The notes under the pieces are model-generated. The model was not told where the DNA came from. It searched no databases and was given only the letters and a program-made list of their open reading frames with translations. Below, in pieces: positions 14,402 through 23,931 of a DNA stretch of 36,109 nucleotides (position 1 is its first letter; the number at the start of each line of letters is the position of its first letter). Where the stretch lies: NCBI GenBank assembly GCA_019683615.1, contig JADGIC010000006.1, positions 1 through 36,109 on the forward strand, read 5' to 3'. This DNA is from Alicyclobacillaceae bacterium (GTDB lineage Bacteria > Bacillota > Bacilli > Alicyclobacillales > Alicyclobacillaceae). The position numbers and the translations under genes were made by a program.

Positions 14402-15183
14402 CCGTCAGCGCCGGGTTCCGCTGTGCGCTCCAGCCCAGCCGGATACTCGACCTGCCAGAGCACCAGGCCGCGCGCCGGCGCGGTCTGCCCAGCAGCCCGG
14501 CGGTCGCGCGCCGCCAGGATGGCAGGCATTTCACACGGTCGGATCCGACCCATTCCCACGTCGACCAGGGTGCCCGCAATGATTCGCACCATGTGCTGCA
14601 GAAACCCGTTGCCGGTACACCACAAGTCGACGTAGGACCCGCGAACGTCCAGCCGGATCCGTTCGATCGTGCGAACCTTGTTTTCAACCGGCGTCGCGGC
14701 CGCACAAAAGCTCGTGAAATCGTGCTCGCCGACGAGGTACGCCGCCGCCGCACGCATCGCGTCCAGATCCAGGCGTTGCGGGACATGCCAGGTGTACCGC
14801 CGCGTGAACACGTCCTCGACCGGGGCCTGGTGAATCGTGTACCGGTACGTCTTGCGCAGCGCCGAGTAGCGCGCGTGAAACGCCGGCACCGCCTCAGCCG
14901 CCTCGAGCGGAACGATGTCGGGCGGAAGCAGCCGCTGCAACAAAACGGGATAGCGTTCCGGCGGCGGCCCATACTCTTGGGTCCAGTTGACCACTTGGGC
15001 GCGGGCGTGGACGCCGGCATCCGTGCGACCCGAGCCGTTTACCTGCGTCGGCCGGCCCAGCACGCGTTCGAGCGCTTCTTCCAGGACACCCTGTACGGTC
15101 CGCAGTCCGCGCTGCCGGGCGAATCCGTGGAAGTCCGTCCCGTCATAGGCGATGGTCAGCTTGATGTTGCGCAATCCCAACAC
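14398..15183 (-). CDS. truA: tRNA pseudouridine(38-40) synthase TruA
   Basis: TruA converts uridines 38-40 of the tRNA anticodon stem to pseudouridine. The product has 261 residues. The catalytic Asp is D55 in GSGRTDAGVHA. The N-terminal KLTIAYDGTDFHGFARQ and the later RKTYRYTI and MVRIIAGTLVDVG segments are typical of the family. The GTG at 15183 follows GGTGG at 7 bp. It lies 48 bp after rplQ. In B. subtilis the ecfA1-ecfA2-ecfT transporter genes sit between rplQ and truA; they are absent here. Confidence 0.95.
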   Translation of the reverse strand: MLGLRNIKLTIAYDGTDFHGFARQRGLRTVQGVLEEALERVLGRPTQVNGSGRTDAGVHARAQVVNWTQEYGPPPERYPVLLQRLLPPDIVPLEAAEAVPAFHARYSALRKTYRYTIHQAPVEDVFTRRYTWHVPQRLDLDAMRAAAAYLVGEHDFTSFCAAATPVENKVRTIERIRLDVRGSYVDLWCTGNGFLQHMVRIIAGTLVDVGMGRIRPCEMPAILAARDRRAAGQTAPARGLVLWQVEYPAGLERTAEPGADG

Positions 15184-15231
15184 CGTCCAGCCACCGCAGC
15201 CATTTACGGCCCAGGAAGGCCCTGCCGAGGG

Positions 15232-15597
15232 TCACCGCACCAACTCAATCAGCACCATCGGGGCTGCATCCCCGCGGCGCGGCCCCAGTTTCAAGATCCG
15301 CGTGTACCCGCCGTTGCGGTCGGCGTAACGGGGCGCTATCTCGGAGAACAACTTCTGAATGGCGTCTTGGCCAGACAGGTCCCCCAGTCTTTCGCGGCGC
15401 ACGTAAGCGGCCACCAACCGGCGTGAATGGAGGTCGCCGCGCTTCGCCAACGTGATCATCTTGTCAGCGATGGAGCGCAGTTCCTTCGCCTTGGCTTCCG
15501 TGGTTTCGATCCGCTCGTACAGGAACAGATCCGTCACGAGGCTCCGCAAAAGCGCCTTGCGCGCGCCTGTGGTCCGCCCCAGTTTGCGGTAAGGCAC
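15232..15597 (-). CDS. rplQ: 50S ribosomal protein L17
   Basis: L17 has 121 residues and starts at GTG 15597 after AAGGAGGAGG. The N-terminus [16 protein letters not shown] and the motif [14 protein letters not shown] are diagnostic. It is the last ribosomal gene of the alpha operon, 24 bp after rpoA. The L17 fold sits near the peptide exit tunnel of the 50S subunit. The C-terminus [14 protein letters not shown] is normal. Confidence 0.97.
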   Translation of the reverse strand: MPYRKLGRTTGARKALLRSLVTDLFLYERIETTEAKAKELRSIADKMITLAKRGDLHSRRLVAAYVRRERLGDLSGQDAIQKLFSEIAPRYADRNGGYTRILKLGPRRGDAAPMVLIELVR

Positions 15598-15621
15598 TGG
15601 TTCTCCTCCTCCTTCTTGTGG

Positions 15622-16560
15622 TCAGTCTTCTTGGCGCAAGGAGAGTCCGAGCGCAGCGAGCTTCTCGATAACCTCTTCCAGCGACTTGCGTCCAAGGTTG
15701 CGCACTTTCATCATTTCGTCCTCGGTACGGGAGCACAGTTCCCCCACGGTGTTGATACCCGCCCGCTTCAAGCAATTGTACGAGCGGACCGACAAATCAA
15801 GTTCTTCAATGGGCAGGTCCAGGGACTTGTCCCCGGTGGATTCCTCTTTTTCCACCATCATGTCAGTCTCTTTGCCCCGGTCCGTCAGGCCGACGAACAA
15901 GGCCAGGTGCTCGGTCAGGATCTTGGCGCCGATGCTCACGGCCTCTTCAGGCGTGACGCTCCCGTCGGTCCAGACTTCAAGGGTGAGCTTGTCGTAGTCG
16001 GTGACTTGGCCCACGCGGGTGTTCTCCACCGTGTAATTCACCCGCGTGATCGGCGAATAGATAGAATCCACCGGGATGACGCCAATCTCCTGGTCCTCGG
16101 TCTTGTTCCGGTCCGCCGGTACGTAGCCGCGCCCGCGGCCCGCCCGCAGTTCCGCGTACAGGCGGGCGCCTTCCGTCAGCGTGGCGATGTGCAGATCCGG
16201 GTTCATGATATCGACGTCGGAGTCGGCACGGATGTCACCCGCCTTGACCTCGCCGGCGTTTTCCGCGTCTATGATCAAGATTTTCTCCTCGTCCGAGTGT
16301 ATCTTCAGCGCGAGCCGCTTGAGGTTCAGGATGATCTGCGTGGTATCCTCGACGACACCGGGAATCGTGGAAAACTCGTGAAGAACCCCTTCGATTTTGA
16401 CTGAGCGGACAGCCGCCCCCGGAATGGAGGACAACAGAATCCGCCGCAAGGAGTTCCCCAGAGTCGTGCCGTAGCCCCGCTCCAGCGGTTCCACGACGAA
16501 CTTCCCGTAAGAGCCGCTCTGAGTGACGACCTCAATATTCGGCTTCTCAATTTCGATCAT
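15622..16560 (-). CDS. rpoA: DNA-directed RNA polymerase subunit alpha
   Basis: The alpha subunit dimerises to scaffold polymerase assembly and contacts activators and UP elements. The product has 312 residues (314 in B. subtilis). The N-terminal assembly domain (about 1-230) includes [20 protein letters not shown]. The C-terminal DNA-binding domain (about 245-312) includes the helix-hairpin-helix region [14 protein letters not shown] 16560 has GAGGAGGAGG 8 bp upstream, so an in-frame GTG at 16566 is unlikely. It sits between rpsD and rplQ. Confidence 0.98.
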   Translation of the reverse strand: MIEIEKPNIEVVTQSGSYGKFVVEPLERGYGTTLGNSLRRILLSSIPGAAVRSVKIEGVLHEFSTIPGVVEDTTQIILNLKRLALKIHSDEEKILIIDAENAGEVKAGDIRADSDVDIMNPDLHIATLTEGARLYAELRAGRGRGYVPADRNKTEDQEIGVIPVDSIYSPITRVNYTVENTRVGQVTDYDKLTLEVWTDGSVTPEEAVSIGAKILTEHLALFVGLTDRGKETDMMVEKEESTGDKSLDLPIEELDLSVRSYNCLKRAGINTVGELCSRTEDEMMKVRNLGRKSLEEVIEKLAALGLSLRQED

Positions 16561-16629
16561 CCGCACATCCTCCTCCTCGGCGCCGGGACGACAAGATCTA
16601 GAACCTGGTGCTCAGGCTGACGCATCCTG

Positions 16630-17256
16630 TCAGCGAGAGTAGTACTCCACGATCAACTGTTCCGCCACAGGCGCGTCGATCTCGTCTCGGGCCGGCAGGC
16701 GTACCACCTTGCCGCTGGAGGTGGACAGGTCACGCTCAAGCCACGCAGGCACTGTGCGCGACTCGGCCGACTCCAACAGTTCCTTGATGCGTCCGGCCTG
16801 CAAGCTCTTTTCGCGCACGGCAACCACATCGCCGGGCTTTGTGAGAAACGAAGGAATGTCGACGCGATGACCATTCACGCTGAAGTGGCCGTGCCGGATG
16901 AGCTGGCGCGCTTCCTTCCGGGAGGCCGCGAAGCCCAGGCGGTACACGACGTTGTCGAGGCGGCTCTCCAGGATCTGCAACAGGTTTTCACCTGTGATGC
17001 CGCGGCGCCGAGCGGCCTCTTCATAGTAAGACTCAAACTGCTTCTCCAATACCCCGTAGAAGCGGCGCGCCTTTTGCTTCTCACGGAGCTGCAACCCGTA
17101 CTCCGAGTTTCGACGGCGGCCCTGCCCGTGCTGGCCGGGGGCAAACGGGCGGCGATCGATGGCGCACTTGTCGCTGAAGCACCGTTCGCCTTTCAGGTAC
17201 AATTTAACACCCTCGCGGCGGCACAGCCGGCATACCGATCCGGTATATCTTGCCAT
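16630..17256 (-). CDS. rpsD: 30S ribosomal protein S4, zinc-type
   Basis: S4 is a primary 16S rRNA-binding protein and a frequent translational autoregulator. The product has 208 residues. The S4 RNA-binding domain covers the middle ([21 protein letters not shown]). Four cysteines C9, C12, C26 and C31 at the N-terminus form a zinc site; this C+ form differs from the zinc-free S4 of B. subtilis. In B. subtilis rpsD is a separate unit under its own S4 leader; here it is within the alpha operon between rpsK and rpoA. No S4 leader was recognised in the 71-bp gap before it. Confidence 0.97.
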   Translation of the reverse strand: MARYTGSVCRLCRREGVKLYLKGERCFSDKCAIDRRPFAPGQHGQGRRRNSEYGLQLREKQKARRFYGVLEKQFESYYEEAARRRGITGENLLQILESRLDNVVYRLGFAASRKEARQLIRHGHFSVNGHRVDIPSFLTKPGDVVAVREKSLQAGRIKELLESAESRTVPAWLERDLSTSSGKVVRLPARDEIDAPVAEQLIVEYYSR

Positions 17257-17327
17257 TCTAGTCTTGACACCTCCATGTCACTCTATACCCGTGTTACAGG
17301 TTTCTTCGGCCCCGGCAATTGTCGCCG

Positions 17328-17732
17328 TCAGACCCGCCGGCGCTTCGGCGGCCTGCAGCCGTTATGCGGAATCGGCGTGACGTCGCGAATCCCCGTGACC
17401 TCGAGGCCGGCGGCCTGCAAGGAACGGATGGCTGCTTCGCGGCCGGCACCCGGACCCTTGACCGCCACCTCCACGGACTTCATGCCGTGCTCCATCGCGC
17501 CCCGTGCCGCCGCCTCGGCCGCCATCTGGGCCGCGAAAGGCGTGCTCTTGCGCGATCCCTTGAAGCCCACATTGCCCGCACTCGACCAGGCGATGACGTT
17601 GCCCTGGGGGTCGGTGATGGTCACAATCGTGTTGTTGAACGTCGAGCGGATGTGCGCCACGCCGAACTCGACGTTTTTCCGGTCACGGCGCTTCGTGCGC
17701 GCCGCTGCCCCACGTTGTTTCGCCCTCTGCAT
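17328..17732 (-). CDS. rpsK: 30S ribosomal protein S11
   Basis: S11 has 134 residues and forms part of the 30S platform near the mRNA exit. The core motifs [33 protein letters not shown] and the C-terminal [18 protein letters not shown] are intact. It starts at ATG 17732, 26 bp after rpsM. The N-terminus is a short Arg/Lys-rich extension, usual in this family. Confidence 0.97.
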   Translation of the reverse strand: MQRAKQRGAAARTKRRDRKNVEFGVAHIRSTFNNTIVTITDPQGNVIAWSSAGNVGFKGSRKSTPFAAQMAAEAAARGAMEHGMKSVEVAVKGPGAGREAAIRSLQAAGLEVTGIRDVTPIPHNGCRPPKRRRV

Positions 17733-17758
17733 ACCTTATCCTCCTTCACGCCGTTTTC

Positions 17759-18127
17759 TTATTTCTTCTTGCCAGCCACGGTCCGGCGGGGACCTTTCCG
17801 CGTCCGCGCATTGGTCTTCGTGCGTTGCCCACGCACCGGCAGACCGCGGCGGTGGCGGAGGCCTCGGTAGCAGCCGATTTCAATCAGGCGCTTGATGTTC
17901 ATCGCCACCTCGCGGCGCAGGTCGCCCTCAACCTTGAGGTTCTTGTCAATGTAGTCGCGCAGCCGGACGACCTCGTCTTCCGTCAGGTCTTTGACGCGGG
18001 TGTCCGGGTTAATGCCAGTTTCCTTCAGGATTTTGTTGGCGGTGGTGCGGCCGATGCCGTAGATGTACGTCAAGCCGATTTCCACCCGCTTGTCACGCGG
18101 CAGGTCCACGCCTGCGATACGAGCCAT
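17759..18127 (-). CDS. rpsM: 30S ribosomal protein S13
   Basis: S13 has 122 residues and bridges the 30S head to the 50S subunit and P-site t[23 protein letters not shown] at the N-terminus, the helix-hairpin-helix segment, and the C-terminal [19 protein letters not shown] are characteristic. It starts at ATG 18127, 115 bp after rpmJ, a wide gap that holds a strong hairpin. It is the first of rpsM-rpsK-rpsD-rpoA-rplQ. Confidence 0.97.
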   Translation of the reverse strand: MARIAGVDLPRDKRVEIGLTYIYGIGRTTANKILKETGINPDTRVKDLTEDEVVRLRDYIDKNLKVEGDLRREVAMNIKRLIEIGCYRGLRHRRGLPVRGQRTKTNARTRKGPRRTVAGKKK

Positions 18128-18193
18128 GAAACGGATACACCTCCATCACGTTGCCTTTGTCGCGTTTGGGTTGGTCAAATCTATCACAACACG

Positions 18194-18233
18194 CTTGCAG
18201 TCCCGGCCGAAGCCGGGCAGCCGCTGCTGCAAG
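18194..18233 (-). other. Hairpin in the rpmJ-rpsM intergenic gap
   Basis: CTTGCAG (18194-18200) and CTGCAAG (18227-18233) pair, enclosing a second perfect stem CCCGGC-CGAA-GCCGGG. It lies 67 bp before rpsM on the minus strand and has no U tract, so it is more likely a processing or regulatory fold than a terminator. Confidence 0.5.
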
Positions 18234-18242
18234 CCGTGGACG

Positions 18243-18422
<180 letters not shown>

Positions 18423-18473
18423 TTACAGCAGGGGATGGCGGATCCGCCCGGACCGCCGGCAGGCCCTCCCGGT

Positions 18474-18479
18474 ATCATA
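18474..18479 (-). promoter_or_regulatory. Weak candidate -10 upstream of rpmJ
   Basis: TATGAT lies on minus at 18479-18474 in the 153-bp gap between infA and rpmJ. A matching -35 is poor (TGGTCG at 17 bp), so an internal promoter for rpmJ onward is only a possibility. Confidence 0.25.
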
Positions 18480-18509
18480 CAGGATTGTGACAAATTCGAC
18501 CAGCTTCAT

Positions 18510-18728
18510 TTACTTGTACCGGTACGTTATTCTACCACGGCTTAGATCGTACGGAGACAGTTCCACCGTCACGCGGTCGCCGGGGAGAATCTTGATGTAA
18601 TGCATGCGAATCTTGCCGGACACGTGCGCCAGCACTTTGTGCCCGTTCTCCAGTTCAACGCGGAACATGGCGTTCGGCAACGGTTCAATGACGGTGCCTT
18701 CGACCTCAATCACGTCCTCTTTCGCCAT
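18510..18728 (-). CDS. infA: Translation initiation factor IF-1
   Basis: IF-1 has 72 residues and occupies the A site during 30S initiation. It is a single OB-fold S1-like domain: [20 protein letters not shown] at the start and [21 protein letters not shown] at the end, the family norm. ATG 18728 follows AAGGAGG. Its start overlaps the end of the KOW-domain gene by 23 bp, suggesting coupled translation. Confidence 0.97.
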   Translation of the reverse strand: MAKEDVIEVEGTVIEPLPNAMFRVELENGHKVLAHVSGKIRMHYIKILPGDRVTVELSPYDLSRGRITYRYK

Positions 18729-19056
18729 CCGGTCCGCCTCCTTCCTCCGATGCTTCTCCGGACATCCGGTCTGCCAAGTGTTGTTGGTACACGCGCAGTG
18801 CGTGACGAAGCCGGGCGTTCGTGACCTTTCCTCCGCGCTGCAGTTCATCGACGACTTCCTCGGCGATCCAGGCCGTGTTGCGGACGTGCAATGCGTTCTT
18901 GCGTTTCGGCTTTTCAGCCTTCCGTTTGTCGCCGTCCGCTACCAGCACGAACCGGTCGGCGTCGTGTCCGATCACAACCGCGAATGACCCGCGATCCCGG
19001 CCGCGGGTAATCTCGACAATCCGCCCCACATCCGGTAAGGTTGGACGCCTCGACAT
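18706..19056 (-). CDS. KOW-domain RNA-binding protein (L14e-like)
   Basis: The 116-residue protein has an N-terminal KOW motif ([21 protein letters not shown], residues 10-30), an RNA-binding fold seen in ribosomal proteins such as L24 and L14e. The middle is basic ([11 protein letters not shown]), and the C-terminus is acidic and Gly-rich. Homologues are common between adk/map and infA in Clostridia and some Bacillales; their function is not established. It starts at ATG 19056 only 9 bp after adk and overlaps infA by 23 bp. The usual map gene (methionine aminopeptidase) is not at this place. Confidence 0.82.
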   Translation of the reverse strand: MSRRPTLPDVGRIVEITRGRDRGSFAVVIGHDADRFVLVADGDKRKAEKPKRKNALHVRNTAWIAEEVVDELQRGGKVTNARLRHALRVYQQHLADRMSGEASEEGGGPDGERGRD

Positions 19057-19065
19057 GGCCCCACC

Positions 19066-19716
19066 TCAGCGCTGGATTTTCTCCAAAATCCCTCGCACAT
19101 CCGCCCAGACGTCTTCGATGGTACGCTGTCCGTCCACCTGCCGCAGCAAGTTTCGTTCCTGGTAATACCGGACCAACGGCTCCGTCTGCCGGTATTGCTC
19201 AAGGCGCGTCGACACAGCCTCCTCGGTATCGTCCGGACGCTGATACAACTCACCCTGACACTTGTCGCACACGCCCTCCACGGCCGGTGGCTGGAAGTGA
19301 ACGTGATACGTGGCACCGCATGTCTTGCACACCCGGCGCCCCGTCAGCCGCGCCAACAACACTTCCTGTGGCACGTGGATGTAAAGCACGACGTCCAGGG
19401 CTTTGCCCAGGTCGTTCAGCAGCGCGTCCAGCGCCTCTGCTTGTGGCAGCGTTCGCGGAAACCCGTCGAGCAGAAAGCCGCGCGACGCATCCGGCTCGAG
19501 CAGGCGTTCGCGGACCACGGCGATCGTGACGCCGTCAGGTACCAGCCGTCCGCTCTTCAGGTACGACTGCACCTGCAGACCCAGCGGCGTTCCAGCCGCT
19601 ATCGCAGCCCGAAACATGTCTCCCGTCGATATGTGCGGAATGCCGAACGTCTGCGTGATCCGCTCTGCCTGCGTTCCTTTGCCCGCACCCGGCAAACCCA
19701 ACAACATGACCTGCAT
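19066..19716 (-). CDS. adk: Adenylate kinase, zinc-type
   Basis: Adk interconverts AMP + ATP and 2 ADP. The product has 216 residues. The P-loop GLPGAGKGT is at 7-15, the AMP-binding region includes STGDMFR, and DGFPRT is at 84-89. The LID domain carries four cysteines (C130, C133, C150, C153), the structural zinc site of Gram-positive long-form enzymes. ATG 19716 follows a G-rich site. It lies 39 bp after secY and 9 bp before the KOW gene. Confidence 0.97.
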   Translation of the reverse strand: MQVMLLGLPGAGKGTQAERITQTFGIPHISTGDMFRAAIAAGTPLGLQVQSYLKSGRLVPDGVTIAVVRERLLEPDASRGFLLDGFPRTLPQAEALDALLNDLGKALDVVLYIHVPQEVLLARLTGRRVCKTCGATYHVHFQPPAVEGVCDKCQGELYQRPDDTEEAVSTRLEQYRQTEPLVRYYQERNLLRQVDGQRTIEDVWADVRGILEKIQR

Positions 19717-19755
19717 CCATCACACCCCCACACGCCTCGCGCGCCCGACCCCGGG

Positions 19756-21036
19756 TCAGCGAATGAACCCGCGGTAATGGCGCTGCAGCAGTTGGCCTTC
19801 AAGCTGCTGAAGCGTCTGCAGGGATACTCCGACGATGATCAGCAGCGAAGTCCCGCCAAAGTACACCTGGTTCAGGTTGATGCCTGACAGGAGCAGGAAT
19901 GGCAGCACCGAAATGAACCCGAGAAACAGAGATCCGAACACTGTAATCCGGTTCACGACCCGGATGATATACTGTTCAGTATCCCATCCGGGGCGCACGC
20001 CGGGGATGTAGCCCGCATGCTTTTGCAGCTGCTCAGCCAGCATGTGCGGATTGATCTGCACGTGCGTGTAGAAAAATGTGAACAGGATGATCAGCAAGAC
20101 CTCCGCCACAATATACGCCGTGGAGTTCGGGTAGAGGTAGGCCAGAATGAACCTCCCCCAGTGCGTCGTCGGAAAGTACGACGCTACGGTGTAGGGTAGA
20201 ATCAACAGCGACACCGCGAAGATGACCGGAATCACACCGGCTGCGTTGACCTTCAAAGGAATGTGGGTCTGTTGGCCGGAGTACACCGTCCGTCCGACCA
20301 CTCGCTTCGCGTACTGCACCGGGATCCGCCGTTCCGCTTGCTGGACAAAGACAATCAGGGCGAATATCGCCACGACGCCCGCCAGCAGCAACACCACCTT
20401 GAGTGCACTGAGGAACACCTGGTCCGGGTGGCCGTAGAACCAGTTCTGGTAGACCTCCGTCGCAAACTGCCCGAACCGCGAGATGATGCTCACGAAGATG
20501 ATGATGGAGATCCCGTTGCCAATCCCTTTCTCCGTGATCATCTCACCGAACCACATCAGCAGCGTGTCGCCGGCGGTGAGCGCGATGACCATCACGATGT
20601 ATGACCACCAGTCGTCCGAGTACAGCAGGCCCCCCTTGTGAAAGGTGTAGGTGATGCCGGCAGCCTGAAAAATGCCGAAGGCCACGGTCAGGTACCGCGT
20701 GACCTGCGTCAACTTCTGGCGCCCAGACTCACCTTCCTTCTGCCACTCCTCGAACCGGGGGATCACGCCGGACTGCAGCAGCTGGACAATGATCGATGCT
20801 GTGATGTACGGCGTGACGCTCATGGCAAAGATCGAAAAGCGGTAGAACGCCCCGCCGGAAAACATGTTCAGCAGATTGAACAGCTGGTTGTCTTGTTGAT
20901 TGTTCAACAAGCTGACATTCAAGCCGGGCACTTGAATGTACGTCCCAATTCGATACACCGCGATCACGAACAGCGTGAACAGGATCCGCTTGCGCAGGTG
21001 CTTCAGCCGCCAAAGGTTCGCGATCGTCTGCAGCAC
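19756..21036 (-). CDS. secY: Protein translocase subunit SecY
   Basis: SecY forms the protein-conducting channel with SecE and SecG. The product has 426 residues and ten hydrophobic segments, beginning KRILFTLFVIAVYRIGTYI. The second segment region around GGAFYRFSIFAMSVTPYITASI and the cytoplasmic loop near GVRPGWDTEQYI are typical. The GTG at 21036 abuts the rplO stop, with its ribosome site (GAGGTGATC) inside the rplO end, so translation is coupled. It is followed by adk. Confidence 0.97.
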   Translation of the reverse strand: MLQTIANLWRLKHLRKRILFTLFVIAVYRIGTYIQVPGLNVSLLNNQQDNQLFNLLNMFSGGAFYRFSIFAMSVTPYITASIIVQLLQSGVIPRFEEWQKEGESGRQKLTQVTRYLTVAFGIFQAAGITYTFHKGGLLYSDDWWSYIVMVIALTAGDTLLMWFGEMITEKGIGNGISIIIFVSIISRFGQFATEVYQNWFYGHPDQVFLSALKVVLLLAGVVAIFALIVFVQQAERRIPVQYAKRVVGRTVYSGQQTHIPLKVNAAGVIPVIFAVSLLILPYTVASYFPTTHWGRFILAYLYPNSTAYIVAEVLLIILFTFFYTHVQINPHMLAEQLQKHAGYIPGVRPGWDTEQYIIRVVNRITVFGSLFLGFISVLPFLLLSGINLNQVYFGGTSLLIIVGVSLQTLQQLEGQLLQRHYRGFIR

Positions 21037-21480
21037 TCAGATCACCTCGGCGGTTCCGCCCAGCGCCTCAATCTTCTCCTTTGCGGCAGCGGAGTAGGCG
21101 TGCGCGCGCACCGTCAGCTTCACGTTCAAGTCGCCTTTGGCGAGCACCTTCACGCCATCCCCGAGTTTGCGGACCAGCCGATGCTCCATCAGCAGCTCCG
21201 GCGTGACCACCGTACCCTCGGCGAACCGGTTGAGATCGCGCAGATTCACGACGGCGAACTCTTTCTTGAAGCGAGCGTTCGTAAACCCTCGTTTCGGCAA
21301 CCGTCGGAACAGCGGCGTCTGCCCACCTTCGAATCCCGGACGCACACCCCCGCCGGAGCGCGCCCACTGCCCTTTCGTTCCGCGCGTGGCTGTCTTTCCG
21401 TGCCCGGAACTCGTGCCGCGTCCCACGCGTTTCTTCGCCTTGCGGGACCCCGGTGCCGGCTTCAGCTCATGCAGTCTCAT
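21037..21480 (-). CDS. rplO: 50S ribosomal protein L15
   Basis: L15 has 147 residues. The N-terminus [20 protein letters not shown] and the Gly-rich [19 protein letters not shown] and [18 protein letters not shown] motifs, which wind through 23S rRNA, are diagnostic. ATG 21480 is 33 bp after rpmD. Its stop is directly followed by the secY start. Confidence 0.97.
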   Translation of the reverse strand: MRLHELKPAPGSRKAKKRVGRGTSSGHGKTATRGTKGQWARSGGGVRPGFEGGQTPLFRRLPKRGFTNARFKKEFAVVNLRDLNRFAEGTVVTPELLMEHRLVRKLGDGVKVLAKGDLNVKLTVRAHAYSAAAKEKIEALGGTAEVI

Positions 21481-21513
21481 GCATCGAAACCTCCCTGGGA
21501 TACACCTCTGTCC

Positions 21514-21705
21514 TCAATCTGCTTCGACCGTCTCGACCCGGACCAGATGCTGCACTCGGTTGACCATGCCGCGTATCGGCGCCGTGTCGTCGTGTAGCAC
21601 GGTCTGGTGCAGTTTCCGCAGGCCCAATGCCTGCACCGTCCTGCGCTGGGTCTCCGGGCGGCCGATAGTGCTGCGGACGAGTGTGATTGCCAGCTTTTTG
21701 GCCAT
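21514..21705 (-). CDS. rpmD: 50S ribosomal protein L30
   Basis: L30 has 63 residues. Its body ([20 protein letters not shown], then [10 protein letters not shown] and the [11 protein letters not shown] segment) is the normal bacterial short form. ATG 21705 follows GAGGGG. It is 29 bp after rpsE and 33 bp before rplO. Confidence 0.96.
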   Translation of the reverse strand: MAKKLAITLVRSTIGRPETQRRTVQALGLRKLHQTVLHDDTAPIRGMVNRVQHLVRVETVEAD

Positions 21706-21734
21706 CTCCGAACCCCTCCTCGCTGAATCTCTTC

Positions 21735-22232
21735 TTAGCCAAATATCTCCTCAAGGCTGCGCCCGCGCAGGCGTGCCACCTCGGACGGCCGCTTCAATTG
21801 GCGAAGGGCGTCCATCGTAGCGTGCACCATATTGATGGGATTGTTCGTACCCAGCGATTTCGTGACGATGTCCTTGATGCCTGCCATTTCAAGCACAGCG
21901 CGAACCGGTCCGCCGGCAATCACCCCGGTACCCTCAGGAGCCGGCTTCAACAGCACCTTGCCCGCGCCGAAGTGGCCCAACACCTCGTGCGGAATCGTCG
22001 TGCGGCGCAGCGGAATCTCGATCATGTTCTTCTTGGCGTCTTCCACGCCCTTGCGAATGGCGTCCGGCACCTCGGCCGCCTTTCCCAGGCCGGCGCCGAC
22101 GTGTCCGTGACCGTCGCCGACTACCACCAGCGCAGAGAAGGAGAAGCGGCGGCCGCCTTTCACCACTTTCGCCACACGATTCACCGACACCAGCTTTTCT
22201 GACAGATCCAGTTGACTCGGGTCAATGCGCAC
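21735..22232 (-). CDS. rpsE: 30S ribosomal protein S5
   Basis: S5 has 165 residues and acts in decoding accuracy and mRNA unwinding at the entry channel. [19 protein letters not shown] at the start of the double-stranded RNA-binding domain is normal, as are [20 protein letters not shown] and the C-terminal domain with [19 protein letters not shown]. The start is GTG 22232 with AAGGAAGGTG upstream. No spectinomycin-resistance-type change is evident in the KGGRRF loop. Confidence 0.97.
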   Translation of the reverse strand: MRIDPSQLDLSEKLVSVNRVAKVVKGGRRFSFSALVVVGDGHGHVGAGLGKAAEVPDAIRKGVEDAKKNMIEIPLRRTTIPHEVLGHFGAGKVLLKPAPEGTGVIAGGPVRAVLEMAGIKDIVTKSLGTNNPINMVHATMDALRQLKRPSEVARLRGRSLEEIFG

Positions 22233-22252
22233 ACTGACACCTTCCTTCCTCG

Positions 22253-22621
22253 TTAGAATTCGAGCCCGGCCTCACGCGCCGCCTCCGCCAAAGCCTGAAC
22301 CCGGCCGTGGTACAGGTACCCGCCGCGATCGAACACGACCGCCTTCAGACCCTTCTCGAGCGCGCGCTTCGCCACGAGTTGACCGACCTTACGCGCGGCC
22401 TCGACCGTCGAGCCGGAGCTGATCTCACTGGCAATTTCCTTGTCCAGCGTCGAAGCGCTGACCAGCGTGTGGCCGGCAACGTCGTCGATAACCTGCGCGT
22501 AGATGTGCTTGTTCGAACGAAACACATTCAACCGGGGACGCTCCGGCGTACCTGACACCCGTTTGCGCACTCGCCGGTGGCGGCGCTTGCGGGCGGCGTT
22601 CCGGTCTTCCTTCGTAATCAT
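22253..22621 (-). CDS. rplR: 50S ribosomal protein L18
   Basis: L18 has 122 residues and binds 5S rRNA with L5. The basic N-terminus ([16 protein letters not shown]), then [20 protein letters not shown] and the C-terminal [20 protein letters not shown] are characteristic. ATG 22621 lies 30 bp after rplF and shows a good GGAGG-type site. Confidence 0.97.
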   Translation of the reverse strand: MITKEDRNAARKRRHRRVRKRVSGTPERPRLNVFRSNKHIYAQVIDDVAGHTLVSASTLDKEIASEISSGSTVEAARKVGQLVAKRALEKGLKAVVFDRGGYLYHGRVQALAEAAREAGLEF

Positions 22622-22651
22622 GCTGCCAACCTCCCTTCGCTGACCGCGGCG

Positions 22652-23191
22652 TTACTTCTTGCCCGTCTTGCCGACCTTGCGGCGAATGACCTCGTCTTCG
22701 TACTTGATGCCTTTGCCCTTGTAAGGCTCCGGCTTGCGAATTTCGCGCACCTTGGCCGCGTACTGTCCGACTTTCTCCTTGTCGATGCCGCGAATCACCA
22801 GTTTGTTCGCCGCAGGGACGTCAATCTCGATGCCGTCCTCCTGAGGCAGCTCAACCGGGTGCGAAAATCCGAGACTGAGAGTCACCTTGTTGCCGGTCTT
22901 CGCCGCGCGGTAGCCGACCCCGACCAACTCAAGGTTCTTGGCATACCCCTCGGTCACTCCGCGCACCATGTTGGCGATGACGCTGCGCGTCGTGCCGTGC
23001 AGGCTTTTGTGGAACTTCGTGTCGCTCGGCCGTTCAACCGTCAACTCTCCGCTCCCGACGACCACTTTCATGTCCGGATGGATGGCCCGCGTGAGCGTCC
23101 CCTTCGGCCCCTTGACGGTGACGACGTTGCCCTCCCACCGGACCTCGACGCCGGCGGGAACCGGAATGGGTTTCCTCCCGATTCGGGACAT
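22652..23191 (-). CDS. rplF: 50S ribosomal protein L6
   Basis: L6 has 179 residues and sits near the sarcin-ricin loop at the factor-binding region. [16 protein letters not shown] starts the first L6 domain, and the second ends [19 protein letters not shown]-like (here [16 protein letters not shown]). ATG 23191 has GGAGG 7 bp upstream; the in-frame GTG 6 bp earlier falls too close to that site. It is 31 bp after rpsH. Confidence 0.97.
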   Translation of the reverse strand: MSRIGRKPIPVPAGVEVRWEGNVVTVKGPKGTLTRAIHPDMKVVVGSGELTVERPSDTKFHKSLHGTTRSVIANMVRGVTEGYAKNLELVGVGYRAAKTGNKVTLSLGFSHPVELPQEDGIEIDVPAANKLVIRGIDKEKVGQYAAKVREIRKPEPYKGKGIKYEDEVIRRKVGKTGKK

Positions 23192-23222
23192 GGTCACACC
23201 TCCGTTCTTCTCGGCCGTTGTG

Positions 23223-23621
23223 TTACCAGATGTAGCAGAGCACTTCCCCGCCCACGTGCAGCTTGCGGGCCTCTTTGTCCGTCAGGATCCCCTTTGAAGT
23301 CGACAGGATGGCGATGCCGAGGCCGCCGAGCACGCGCGGAATGTTGTCGTGTGACGCGTACACCCGGCGTCCGGGTTTGCTGATCCGCTTCAGGCCGGTG
23401 ATGACCCGCTCCTGGTTCTTGCCGTACTTGAGAAACAGCCGAATCACGCCTTGCTTATCATCCGCGATGAACTCGGCGTCCCGGACAAAGCCTTCCCGCT
23501 TCAAAATTTCGGCAATCGCCCGCTTAATGTTCGAGCCCGGGATCTCCACCTTTTCATGGCCCACCTGGTTGGCGTTGCGAATCCGGGTCAGCATGTCCGC
23601 AATGGGGTCTGTCATGGCCAT
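23223..23621 (-). CDS. rpsH: 30S ribosomal protein S8
   Basis: S8 has 132 residues, a primary binder of the 16S rRNA central domain. It begins [18 protein letters not shown], and the C-terminus [20 protein letters not shown] is typical. The start chosen is ATG 23621, with AAGGAGG upstream; a second in-frame ATG 6 bp later (23615) is possible. An in-frame extension upstream to 23771 covers the rpsZ gene end and is not real. Confidence 0.96.
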   Translation of the reverse strand: MAMTDPIADMLTRIRNANQVGHEKVEIPGSNIKRAIAEILKREGFVRDAEFIADDKQGVIRLFLKYGKNQERVITGLKRISKPGRRVYASHDNIPRVLGGLGIAILSTSKGILTDKEARKLHVGGEVLCYIW

Positions 23622-23653
23622 GGTTCGGAAACCTCCTTCCTGCGTGTGTGACG

Positions 23654-23839
23654 TCACCAGCTGGCTTTCTTCACGCCTGGCAGCTGCCCTTTGTAGGCGA
23701 GATTGCGGAAGCAGATGCGGCAGATGCCGAACTTCCGGTACACCGAGTGCGGCCGCCCACAGATCCGGCAACGGGTGTAGGCACGCGTGCTGAACTTCGG
23801 CTTCCGTTGTGCCTTCGCAATCATTGACTTCTTTGCCAC
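23654..23839 (-). CDS. rpsZ: 30S ribosomal protein S14, zinc-type (61 aa)
   Basis: This is the short, zinc-binding S14 form: 61 residues with C24-x2-C27-x12-C40-x2-C43. The sequence starts (V/M)[20 protein letters not shown] and ends [12 protein letters not shown], as in Bacillus RpsZ. The GTG at 23839 has GGAAGGGAG upstream. The longer frame to 23899 has no family match. It lies 92 bp after rplE and 32 bp before rpsH. Confidence 0.96.
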   Translation of the reverse strand: MAKKSMIAKAQRKPKFSTRAYTRCRICGRPHSVYRKFGICRICFRNLAYKGQLPGVKKASW

Positions 23840-23931
23840 GTTCTCGCTCCCTTCCGTGTGGAATATCGCTGCACGCCGTTCGCGTGCGCTCCGCTCCATG
23901 CTTGCGCGTACATCCAGGTCTTTGCCGCGCC

